Source: Chryseobacterium sp. 39-10 (lineage in GTDB: Bacteria; Bacteroidota; Bacteroidia; Flavobacteriales; Weeksellaceae). Taken from it: a DNA stretch of 43,799 nt. The position numbers and the translations under genes are program-made. Positions 7,350-14,494 of the stretch are shown piece by piece. The notes under the pieces are model-generated. The model was not told the origin of the DNA. It saw only the letters and a list, made by a program, of their open reading frames with translations, and did not search any database. Within the stretch, counting starts at the first letter, position 1. Each line of letters begins with the position of its first letter. The DNA lies in NCBI GenBank assembly GCA_001898255.1, contig MKTK01000032.1, positions 2,874 through 46,672 on the forward strand, in the 5' to 3' direction.

Positions 7350-8873
7350 ATGACGATGAACAATAACTTAAAAAAATTAATTCCTTACGCTTTTGTAGGA
7401 ATTATTTCAGGCGCAACTACCTTTGGTGCCATCAATTATTTCGGGATTAAAAATAGCGATTCCGATTTTAGCTACTTCGCACCTAAAAAAGAAACTGATG
7501 GTAAATTTGCGTCATTCAATATGGCAGGAACTGGTGATGATTTCGTCAAGGCCGCCAAAATGACCGTTCCTGCGGTGGTATCGATCAAAAATTTTTCTAA
7601 CAGGACGGCACAAAGAAGCGATCAGGATATGTTTGATCTTTTCTTTGGAAATCCTTTTGGCAATAACAATCAAAGACAGCAGCAGCAAGTGCCTAAAGAT
7701 ATGCCTACAGGAATGGGTTCTGGGGTTATTATTTCTCCGGATGGGTATATCATTTCTAACAATCACGTGATTGCTGGTGCCACTAAATTAGAAGTGGTAC
7801 TGTCCAACAAAAAATCATACATCGCGAATCTTATAGGTACCGACCCTACAACGGATATTGCCTTGTTGAAAATTGAGGAAAAAGGATTGCCTTACCTGAA
7901 TTTCGCTAACTCTGACAACGTTGAAGTTGGCCAGTGGGTTTTGGCTGTGGGTAACCCAATGGGTTTAAATTCCACCGTAACAGCCGGTATTATTTCTGCG
8001 AAAGGAAGAAGCATTGATTTACTGAGCCAGCAATCCAGAACACCAATTGAGAATTTTATTCAAACCGATGCAGCAATTAATCCGGGGAATTCTGGTGGTG
8101 CTTTAGTAAACCCTAATGGTGAATTGATTGGTATCAACTCAGCCATTTCTTCAAAAACGGGTTATTATGAGGGCTACGGATTTGCAGTACCTTCTAATCT
8201 TGCGAGAAAAGTGGTGGAAGACATCAAAAAATTTGGACTTGTGCAGCGAGGATTCATTGGTGTGCGGTCAGTAGATCTCTCCGATACGAGAGCCGTTGCG
8301 CAGTACAATCAGCAGATGAAAACCAATATTAAATCTGGTGAAGGGGTTTATATCATTGAAGTTACTCCAAAAGGCGGTGCAGAAAGTGCAGGTTTAAGAA
8401 ATGGAGACATTATTACGAAAATCGATAATACTGTGGTGACCAATTACTACGATCTTTCTTACGCCGTGGGCAGCAAAAGACCAGGCGATAAAGTGGCGGT
8501 AACCTATCTGCGAAACGGAAAAGAAAGTACTGTCAACGTTACTTTACGCGACGAAAAAGGAGGAACTTCCTTCCGCAGCAAAGCAGATTTATCTGTCACC
8601 GAAAAGATAGGTAGCGAATTTGAACCGCTTAGTGAAAAATTTAAAACAGACTATGGCTTAAATAGCGGCGTGATTGCTAAAAACGTTGTCGATGGAAGTG
8701 AAATGGCAAAAATTGGTGTGGTTGATAATTATATTGTTATCGAAATCAATGGGAAACCAGTGAACGCCCAAAAGGATGTTGAGAAAATTCTGCAGGGCTA
8801 CAGCGGAAATGTACAGGTAAAATACGTAGATGAATACGGAAGAATTACAACGAGAGGATTCAAGATGCCTTAA
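7350..8873 (+). CDS. Do/HtrA-family periplasmic serine protease with two PDZ domains
   Basis: A 507-residue envelope protease/chaperone. An N-terminal hydrophobic segment (residues about 9-30) serves as signal peptide or anchor. The trypsin-like domain carries the triad His139 (SNNHV), Asp169 (TTDIALL) and Ser248 (NPGNSGGAL). A Q/N-rich LA-loop-like insert precedes it (about 100-115). Two PDZ-like regions follow (about 290-400, with RGFIGV and GDIITKIDN, and about 420-505, with NYIVIEINGKPV). These proteases degrade misfolded envelope proteins. A second ATG six bases downstream is an equally possible start. An intrinsic terminator follows. Confidence 0.95.
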   Translation: MTMNNNLKKLIPYAFVGIISGATTFGAINYFGIKNSDSDFSYFAPKKETDGKFASFNMAGTGDDFVKAAKMTVPAVVSIKNFSNRTAQRSDQDMFDLFFGNPFGNNNQRQQQQVPKDMPTGMGSGVIISPDGYIISNNHVIAGATKLEVVLSNKKSYIANLIGTDPTTDIALLKIEEKGLPYLNFANSDNVEVGQWVLAVGNPMGLNSTVTAGIISAKGRSIDLLSQQSRTPIENFIQTDAAINPGNSGGALVNPNGELIGINSAISSKTGYYEGYGFAVPSNLARKVVEDIKKFGLVQRGFIGVRSVDLSDTRAVAQYNQQMKTNIKSGEGVYIIEVTPKGGAESAGLRNGDIITKIDNTVVTNYYDLSYAVGSKRPGDKVAVTYLRNGKESTVNVTLRDEKGGTSFRSKADLSVTEKIGSEFEPLSEKFKTDYGLNSGVIAKNVVDGSEMAKIGVVDNYIVIEINGKPVNAQKDVEKILQGYSGNVQVKYVDEYGRITTRGFKMP

Positions 8874-8901
8874 GTGTGGACACCGAATCTTTAAAAAAAT
8901 T

Positions 8902-8935
8902 AATCCGTCTTACTGTACAGTGAGGCGGATTTTTC
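8902..8935 (+). terminator. Intrinsic terminator after the HtrA gene
   Basis: A 14-bp stem (8902-8915 with 8918-8931, two G-U pairs) around a very short centre, followed by a T-run. It lies between converging genes and may work in both directions. Confidence 0.75.
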
Positions 8936-8969
8936 TTTGAAGATATTCAAAACACAGCATTGGCAAAGT

Positions 8970-9416
8970 TTAACCTTTCTTTTGCATCCTTTTGCGCTTC
9001 TTTTTTCTTTCGTAAATGATCTCCGTAATTTTACCACCAATCCAGGAAAAAGGGAAAAATATAAGGAAAATAGAAATCTTGTAAAATGTTGGATGGTAAG
9101 GGAAAATAATAATGTCGAGCATGGCAACAAACAGTAAAATAAACCCAATTAGGATGGCATAAGCCACTTTGGCATATTTCACAATAACCGCAGTTACTAC
9201 CCCGCCTACTGTGGCCGCAACTCCTGATGAAATGAGCAGTGCGACAAAAAAGTACGGTTTATGCCTCACACTTTTGAGTACCCGTTCCCATTGTTGGAAT
9301 GGCGAAATCTCTTCATAATTAACCCATGAGGGATTCAGCCGAATTCCTACCGAGATAATTAATGCCGCAACAGCGAGTCCTATTACCACCGCCAATGTAT
9401 TCCGCAGGAAATTCAT
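8970..9416 (-). CDS. Small integral membrane protein, function unknown
   Basis: A 148-residue protein with four predicted membrane segments: about residues 5-25 (TLAVVIGLAVAALIISVGI), 55-80 (FVALLISSGVAATVGGVVTAVIV), 84-104 (VAYAILIGFILLFVAMLDIII) and 110-126 (FYKISIFLIFFPFSWIGG). It ends in a very basic tail (ERKKKRKRMQKKG). I do not recognise a named family. Its ATG (9416) directly abuts the stop codon of the ridA-like gene (9417-9419), so the two are almost certainly co-transcribed and translationally coupled. Confidence 0.65.
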   Translation of the reverse strand: MNFLRNTLAVVIGLAVAALIISVGIRLNPSWVNYEEISPFQQWERVLKSVRHKPYFFVALLISSGVAATVGGVVTAVIVKYAKVAYAILIGFILLFVAMLDIIIFPYHPTFYKISIFLIFFPFSWIGGKITEIIYERKKKRKRMQKKG

Positions 9417-9797
9417 TTAGAATTGATGAGCAATCATAGAAATTTCTATATCCACATTTTTGGGAAGGCAAGATACTTGCACGGTTTCCCGCGCCGGAAA
9501 AGATTCCTCCTCTAGGTAGCTTGCATACACCGTGTTCATGATGGCAAAATCGTCCATGCTTTTAAGAAAAATTGTTGATTTTACTACATTTTTAAAACCC
9601 ATTCCGGCTTCTTCTAAAATGGCCTGAAGATTTTTCATCACCTGATGCGTGGCTTTCTCTATGCCTTCTTCAAGTTTACCAGTTTCCGCATTCAAAGGAA
9701 TTTGCCCCGAGATATAAAGGATTCCGTTGGCCAAATTTGCCTGCGAATAAGGACCTATTGCAGCAGGCGCGGCAGCTGTAGAAATTAGTTTTTTCAT
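9417..9797 (-). CDS. ridA: RidA family reactive imine/enamine deaminase
   Basis: A 126-residue cytoplasmic protein of the RidA (YjgF/YER057c/UK114) family, which hydrolyses reactive 2-aminoacrylate-type enamines/imines released by PLP enzymes. Signatures are IGPYSQA (residues 14-20), LYISGQIPL (27-35), the NLQAILEEAGM segment (56-66) and the C-terminal FPARETVQVSCLP with the conserved Arg that binds the substrate carboxylate. Full length for the family. A TATATTTG -7 box on the minus strand (plus 9828-9835) lies 30 bases upstream of the start. Confidence 0.93.
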   Translation of the reverse strand: MKKLISTAAAPAAIGPYSQANLANGILYISGQIPLNAETGKLEEGIEKATHQVMKNLQAILEEAGMGFKNVVKSTIFLKSMDDFAIMNTVYASYLEEESFPARETVQVSCLPKNVDIEISMIAHQF

Positions 9798-9827
9798 CTT
9801 TATTCTATTTCAGAGAGATTTAATCAG

Positions 9828-9835
9828 CAAATATA
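9828..9835 (-). promoter_or_regulatory. -7 box for the ridA-like gene
   Basis: Minus-strand TATATTTG (plus 9828-9835) is an exact TAnnTTTG match at a normal distance from the ATG at 9797. No convincing -33 TTG is seen. The rest of the 9798-9942 gap holds nothing else I can support. Confidence 0.4.
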
Positions 9836-9942
9836 AAACATATTCAATAACGGTGGAAGTGTTTTTTAATGGCTGCTTTAAAATTAAAACCCCTTCAACA
9901 TTCAAGTGATCAACTTTTTGAAGATCATGTGAAGTTAACTTC

Positions 9943-12567
9943 TTAGAAAGTTGCATTCTGCTGAGTGGAGCTGTTTTCTTTATACTTCAGTGCATCGCTC
10001 AGGATATTGGCTTTAATACCGATAAAGAAGTCATAAACCTTGTATGGCCCGTAAGGAATCCAATTAACATTGATGGTGAAACTTCGCTGATCGCGCGATA
10101 TACTGATTCTTGTATTGGCGATTTCTTTCGTGATGACGTCGTAATAGAGATTCCCGTGCAGCGTCCAAAAGGGGGTAAGTTTAATGTTGCCGTCTAAACC
10201 CACCGATGCCATTTTGTTACCAAAGCGCGTTAAACTTTTGGTGTACTGATATTGCGCATTGATATTCAGACTCCACGGTTGGGTAAATCTTGCGTAATTG
10301 TCGTCATCAAAATAATAGTTTTCATTGCGGATTTCACCTTTGGTTTTATAAATTTTCGATAGGTCTTTCTTTTCTTTTCCTCCAAAAAGTTCACTGCTCA
10401 GTGGATAAGAAATCTGGGCATTGAATCCCTGCACGCTAAAGTGGCCAAAATTATCAGTCCTCATGCCGGTATCTTCACCTGGCGCAAATAAGATTTGATA
10501 AGGTTCCAGCGTCAAACCGGTGTTCAGATTAAGTTTCTCAAAAAGTGTCGTTTGCCCATTAAACTGGAAAATTGACCATTTGTTGACGGGTGCCGCAAAA
10601 TTATAACTGGTGTTGAAGGAGAGCGTTTCGAAAATTTTAAGTTTACGAATTCCCGTAGAGTCTTTTTTGGATTTCACCTTCATCTCGAGGTTGTTGCCTA
10701 TACTGATGGTCATGGCTTGTACCAGATGAGAGTTTGGTGCGCCTATGATACCGCGGTCAAAAATAGAGTAGGGCGTCATTTCTCCGCGGTTGTTGTAATA
10801 ATTTTTATAGTAACCAAAACCTGGCTTGGAGAAATCTGGAGAATAAGAGAATCCAATCTGCGGGGTTACCATGTGGCGAATGGCTTGTATCGGCGAACCC
10901 TTCTTAAAATTCAGCATGCCATAAAGCACAGTCTGTAAACTAGCACCTGTGGAGAATGATGAGTAACCTGCGATTTTTTTATTGAAGTTATCTTCCACTG
11001 CATTCGTCAATGGATTATAGGATCTTGTTACGGTTTTAGTCGTTAGTGCATTATCGATATTGGCAGACAGCGTGAAGGTGAAATATTTCGCGAGTGTCGT
11101 GTTGGTACCTAAGGTGATGTTGTTTTTGAGACCGGTCTGCATTTTATCCCACATGGTTTTGGTAAACAGTTCGTCTGCATTGGATTGTACATAGTTATTC
11201 ACATTGAGCCCGGTGTTAACGGTAATATTCTCCAGCAATCCCTGTCTTATCCCGGTTTTGGGTTTAAAAAGGTAAAATTGATTAATGGCTACATTAAGGA
11301 TCGGAAGTTTTAGATCGGACAAACCGGTCGAAAAATTTTGTGAGTAAGAGGCAGAGCCGGTAATGGTTACCGGGAGTGTAAGAAACCTTTTTATAACACT
11401 CACCGATGAGTTTTGCTGAGCGTTCAGGTTGTTTTGGCTAAGCGCATAATTGTTGTTGACCGTGTTGTTGTAGAACTTATTGCTCACCACATCCACCGAT
11501 GCCGAAAAAGTGAGAAATGGATTGGCCTTTGTATCTTGCTGATGTCTCCATGCAATACGATAAGTTCCCATTTTAGAATAATTGGAAAGCCCTTTAATCC
11601 CGTGAACGGTGGTGCCAATATCTGCTGAGAAATTTCCCGAATAGCGGTAACTTTTTCGGTAATTCACCTCTGGCCGGAAAGTCCAGCTTCCTTTGGTATA
11701 GAGGTCGGTAAGTATCTTTAGATCGAAATGCTGACCAATGGGTTGGTAATATCCCAGACCGTTGAGGAAAAACCCGACATCTTCGCGCTCTCCGAAACTT
11801 GGGATCAAAATTCCGGCACTACGGGTAGAGGTGAAGGGCAGAATGGCAAATGGCATTATCAGCGGGGTGGGAACCTGCTCAATGTACATTTGAATAGGTC
11901 CGGTGATGATCTGCGATTTGTTTTTTCCTTTAATGAGTTTAATGTTCGGCGCCAGTAGATAATAGTCGGCAAGCGTGTCTTTTTTCTTGAGAAAATATTC
12001 GTCGGTGGTGTATTTTCCGCGACGCATAAAGAACACCGAGTCGTTGTATTTCTTCGTTTTTTCGGCGACAATGACACCCTCGCTTTCCTCCGTTCTTGCA
12101 TTAAAAGCTATGGCTTGTTTGGTTTTAATGTTGTACGTAAACTCGTCGTATTCGTACTTTTTGCCACCTTGGGTGGCAATGGCGGGTGTCTTTATTTTTC
12201 CTAATGAATCCAGCTCGCCTCGCGCGAAGATGAGTGATTTATTCCAGTCAATGGAAATATAATCAGCGTCAATCTGCATATCCTGATATTTTACCTGCGC
12301 TTTTTTGTTCAGGAATGTCATTTTTTTGGGAATGTCGTTGCGGATATTATCTGCTTTGGTATTCACCACAGCGTCCAGAGATTCCTTTTTTGCGACGATG
12401 GTATCCTTTTTTTGTACGATGTTAACCTCCTTATTTTCAGCCAGATTTTGAGCACCCAAATGTGCTAAAATATTGTTAAAAATTAGGATAATTAAAAATT
12501 GTAATATATTTTTGAAGCCGGTTTTGACCAATGCTGTAGATTCTGTATTCGGGTTCAAAATTAACAT
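9943..12567 (-). CDS. lptD: LPS-assembly outer-membrane protein LptD
   Basis: About 874 residues. A hydrophobic export signal (ILQFLIILIFNNILAHLGAQ) is followed by an OstA/LptA-like beta-jellyroll (KAQVKYQDMQIDADYISIDWNKS..., with KTPAIATQGGKKYEYDEFTYNIKTKQAIAF) and then a large barrel containing the PLIMPFAILPFTSTRSAGILIPSFG-type segment characteristic of LptD. LptD inserts lipopolysaccharide into the outer leaflet of the outer membrane. The first ATG is at 12567; the frame is open to a TTG at 12582, and a TTG at 12531 would give a more classical signal peptide. It is divergent from the amidase gene, with only 18 bp between the ATG codons. Confidence 0.88.
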   Translation of the reverse strand: MLILNPNTESTALVKTGFKNILQFLIILIFNNILAHLGAQNLAENKEVNIVQKKDTIVAKKESLDAVVNTKADNIRNDIPKKMTFLNKKAQVKYQDMQIDADYISIDWNKSLIFARGELDSLGKIKTPAIATQGGKKYEYDEFTYNIKTKQAIAFNARTEESEGVIVAEKTKKYNDSVFFMRRGKYTTDEYFLKKKDTLADYYLLAPNIKLIKGKNKSQIITGPIQMYIEQVPTPLIMPFAILPFTSTRSAGILIPSFGEREDVGFFLNGLGYYQPIGQHFDLKILTDLYTKGSWTFRPEVNYRKSYRYSGNFSADIGTTVHGIKGLSNYSKMGTYRIAWRHQQDTKANPFLTFSASVDVVSNKFYNNTVNNNYALSQNNLNAQQNSSVSVIKRFLTLPVTITGSASYSQNFSTGLSDLKLPILNVAINQFYLFKPKTGIRQGLLENITVNTGLNVNNYVQSNADELFTKTMWDKMQTGLKNNITLGTNTTLAKYFTFTLSANIDNALTTKTVTRSYNPLTNAVEDNFNKKIAGYSSFSTGASLQTVLYGMLNFKKGSPIQAIRHMVTPQIGFSYSPDFSKPGFGYYKNYYNNRGEMTPYSIFDRGIIGAPNSHLVQAMTISIGNNLEMKVKSKKDSTGIRKLKIFETLSFNTSYNFAAPVNKWSIFQFNGQTTLFEKLNLNTGLTLEPYQILFAPGEDTGMRTDNFGHFSVQGFNAQISYPLSSELFGGKEKKDLSKIYKTKGEIRNENYYFDDDNYARFTQPWSLNINAQYQYTKSLTRFGNKMASVGLDGNIKLTPFWTLHGNLYYDVITKEIANTRISISRDQRSFTINVNWIPYGPYKVYDFFIGIKANILSDALKYKENSSTQQNATF
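12507..12514 (+). promoter_or_regulatory. Candidate -7 box for the amidase gene, inside lptD
   Basis: TATTTTTG at 12507-12514 on the plus strand matches the -7 motif. It would start transcription about 65 nt before the amidase ATG, within the signal-peptide coding region of divergent lptD. Motif match only. Confidence 0.3.
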
Positions 12568-12585
12568 TATTTTTAAAATCAAGTA

Positions 12586-13863
12586 ATGGTTATCTATAGA
12601 TTTTCCCTTAAAAAATTTTTTCTTCTCCTTTGGATCTGTTGTTTAACATTTTTTGCTGCACAAAAGAAGTTCACGGTGGTGCTGGATGCAGGGCATGGTG
12701 GAAGCGATTTTGGAGCCAATCGTCATTATGAAGAGACAGGCCGGTTGAATGAAAAAGATGTTACATTGGCTATTGTGTTGAAGTTGGGCAGGATGCTGGA
12801 AAAGAATAAGGATTTCAAGATTATTTATACCAGAAAGATCGACGAGTATCCTTCATTAATTGATAGAACTAATCTAGCCAACAGGAGCAAAGCAGATCTT
12901 TTTATCTCGGTACACTGCAATGCCAACACCAGAAGTGCACCCTACGGAACCGAAACCTTTGTGCAGGGTCCCGATCAAAACAAAACCAATTTGGAAGTGG
13001 CCAAAGCTGAAAACGATGTAATTTTCTTGGATGAAAAAGATAAGGAAATGTTCGCCTCTTATGACCCTAGGTCGCCAGAATCACTTATTGCACTCAAAAT
13101 TCAGCAAAGCAAGTATTTGGAAAGCAGTCTTTTGTTTGGTAGTTTTGTAGAAGGCAATTTCGAGAAGAAAGACAAGCGATTTTCCAGAGGTGTAAAGCAG
13201 CAAAACCTGCACGTTTTAAGGTTAAATGCTATGCCGTCCGTGTTAATAGAGACGGGGTTTATCAGTAATTATGATGATGCCATGTACTTGGCTTCCGAAA
13301 GAGGGCAGAATGAAATTGCATCCAGTATTTACGATGCAATTTTAAGTTATAAGAAGGCAGTTGATCGCAATAAACAAGCACCGGAACCTGTTAAACAGGA
13401 AGAAAAACCATTGAAGAACGATTTTAGAATTTTGCTTTTTTCTTCACCTGTCAAATTCAATAATGGCGATCCGGCATTGAAAGGGCTGAGCGATATTTTG
13501 GTGATTAAAGAAAACGGATTCTACAAATATTATTACGGATTAACGAACTTTGCATCAGTGCGCGACGGTAATTTGCGCTCTGCAAAAGACGCAGGTTTCC
13601 AGAATTCAACGTCGATATCATTTGTTCCGGATCAGAAGCTGAATGCTGCTTTCTATACAATTGAGGTGGCGGTAACCGAGCAGAAACTCAGCTCCAATTC
13701 ACCATTACTTGGTACACTGAAAGATGTTGAGCGTGAAAAGGTCAATGGAAAATTTTATTACACGTATGGCAAATTCAGCAGTTTGGAAGAGGCGCTGAAG
13801 GAACAGAAAGCAATTGAAGGAAAAGGGATTAAAAACACTGTTGTTCAGAAAACGATTAAATAA
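12586..13863 (+). CDS. N-acetylmuramoyl-L-alanine amidase (Amidase_3) with SPOR-like C-terminus
   Basis: A 425-residue exported cell-wall hydrolase that cuts the bond between MurNAc and L-alanine in peptidoglycan. A signal peptide (about residues 1-25) precedes the Amidase_3 domain: zinc ligands His37 (DAGHGG), Glu56 (NEKD) and His110 (SVHCNAN), and catalytic Glu222 (LIETGFISN). A KQ/EP-rich linker follows, then two successive SPOR-like modules: about 280-345 (FRILLFSS..., FYKYYYGLTNFASV) and 355-425 (FYTIEVAV..., FYYTYGKFSSLEEALK). SPOR domains bind denuded septal glycan, so a division role is likely. Divergent from lptD. Confidence 0.9.
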   Translation: MVIYRFSLKKFFLLLWICCLTFFAAQKKFTVVLDAGHGGSDFGANRHYEETGRLNEKDVTLAIVLKLGRMLEKNKDFKIIYTRKIDEYPSLIDRTNLANRSKADLFISVHCNANTRSAPYGTETFVQGPDQNKTNLEVAKAENDVIFLDEKDKEMFASYDPRSPESLIALKIQQSKYLESSLLFGSFVEGNFEKKDKRFSRGVKQQNLHVLRLNAMPSVLIETGFISNYDDAMYLASERGQNEIASSIYDAILSYKKAVDRNKQAPEPVKQEEKPLKNDFRILLFSSPVKFNNGDPALKGLSDILVIKENGFYKYYYGLTNFASVRDGNLRSAKDAGFQNSTSISFVPDQKLNAAFYTIEVAVTEQKLSSNSPLLGTLKDVEREKVNGKFYYTYGKFSSLEEALKEQKAIEGKGIKNTVVQKTIK

Positions 13864-13871
13864 ATTGGAAG

Positions 13872-13902
13872 TTGCGAAATACAAAGATTTTGGTTATTTT
13901 TG
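13872..13902 (+). promoter_or_regulatory. Promoter for the first tRNA-Glu
   Basis: TTG at 13872-13874, a 20-bp spacer and TATTTTTG at 13895-13902 form a good Bacteroidetes promoter. The tRNA begins at 13921. Confidence 0.65.
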
Positions 13903-13920
13903 CAAACTTTAAAAAACCAA

Positions 13921-13992
13921 GGCCTATTCGTCTAGTGGTTAGGACTCAAGATTTTCATTCTTGCAACAGGGGTTCGATTCCTTTATAGGCTA
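13921..13992 (+). tRNA. tRNA-Glu (anticodon UUC), copy 1
   Basis: A 72-nt cloverleaf. The acceptor arm GGCCTAT pairs with ATAGGCT (G1-U72 wobble), the D-arm is of the TCTAGTGGTTAGGA type, the anticodon stem CAAGA/TCTTG encloses loop TTTTCAT (anticodon TTC), and the T-arm is AGGGG-TTCGATT-CCTTT with two G-U wobbles. CCA is not encoded. It differs from the second tRNA-Glu at many positions while keeping the same anticodon. Confidence 0.92.
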
Positions 13993-14028
13993 CAAAATGA
14001 AAATTTTCATAAAAAGTAAAAAATATTT

Positions 14029-14058
14029 TTGGTGCTATAAAAAGATTTTATATCTTTG
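14029..14058 (+). promoter_or_regulatory. Promoter for rpsT
   Basis: TTG at 14029-14031, a 19-bp spacer and TATCTTTG at 14051-14058 match the Bacteroidetes consensus exactly. Transcription would start near 14065, giving a leader of about 15 nt before the rpsT ATG at 14080. Confidence 0.75.
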
Positions 14059-14079
14059 CACCCACATTTAGGAAACGAT

Positions 14080-14334
14080 ATGGCAAATCATAAATCAGCG
14101 CTGAAAAGAATCAGACAAAACGCAACAAAAAGACTTAGAAACCGATACTATCATAAAACCGCAAGAACTGCAGTAAAAGTATTGAGAACTGAAGAAGATA
14201 AGAAAGCGGCTACAGAGCAGCTTCCAAAAGTGATCTCTTTGTTGGACAAATTGGTGAAGAAAAACATCATTCACAAAAACAAAGCTGCTAATTTAAAAAG
14301 CAAATTAACTAAGCACGTTAATAAACTGGCTTAA
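14080..14334 (+). CDS. rpsT: 30S ribosomal protein S20
   Basis: An 84-residue basic protein starting [14 protein letters not shown], the standard S20 N-terminus, with long helices rich in Lys/Arg ([36 protein letters not shown]). S20 binds 16S rRNA early in small-subunit assembly. I chose ATG at 14080. The frame is open to a TTG at 14056, but that codon lies within the -7 promoter box. The second tRNA-Glu begins only 15 bases after the stop with no separate promoter, so the two may share a transcript. Confidence 0.97.
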   Translation: MANHKSALKRIRQNATKRLRNRYYHKTARTAVKVLRTEEDKKAATEQLPKVISLLDKLVKKNIIHKNKAANLKSKLTKHVNKLA

Positions 14335-14349
14335 TTCAATAAAGTGTCC

Positions 14350-14421
14350 GGCCCGTTCGTCTATCGGTTAGGACCTCAGATTTTCATTCTGGTAAGAGGG
14401 GTTCGATTCCCCTACGGGCTA
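14350..14421 (+). tRNA. tRNA-Glu (anticodon UUC), copy 2, at the element boundary
   Basis: A 72-nt cloverleaf. Acceptor GGCCCGT pairs with ACGGGCT (G1-U72), the anticodon loop is TTTTCAT (TTC), and the T-arm AGGGG-TTCGATT-CCCCT is fully paired. No CCA is encoded. It follows rpsT closely without a visible promoter of its own. The conjugative element starts immediately after its 3' end, so this tRNA is the probable integration target. Confidence 0.93.
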
Positions 14422-14464
14422 CTACACACGCTGTAAATCAGTGATTTACGCATAGCGGGGACTA
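14422..14464. other. Putative attachment-site flank of the ICE (palindrome next to tRNA-Glu 3' end)
   Basis: Directly downstream of tRNA-Glu is a perfect inverted repeat GTAAATC-agt-GATTTAC (14433-14449). Core chromosomal genes lie to the left and conjugation genes to the right, so the ICE boundary must fall here. The palindrome could be an integrase-binding or core site. No second copy of the tRNA 3' end and no integrase gene is visible in the window, so the exact att core is not defined. Confidence 0.45.
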
Positions 14465-14493
14465 AAACAGGGACTTCAAGTCCCTGTTTTTTT
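14465..14493. terminator. Intrinsic terminator at the left end of the ICE
   Basis: AAACAGGGAC (14465-14474) and GTCCCTGTTT (14480-14489) form a 10-bp stem with a 5-nt loop. T-tracts on the plus strand and A on the other side allow action in both directions. It separates the tRNA transcript from the leftward ICE operon, whose last gene stops at 14495. Confidence 0.8.
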
Positions 14494-14494
14494 A

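Noticed and set aside
14056..14079. Earlier TTG start for rpsT
   Set aside because: The TTG is part of the -7 promoter box; MANHKS at 14080 is the standard S20 start.
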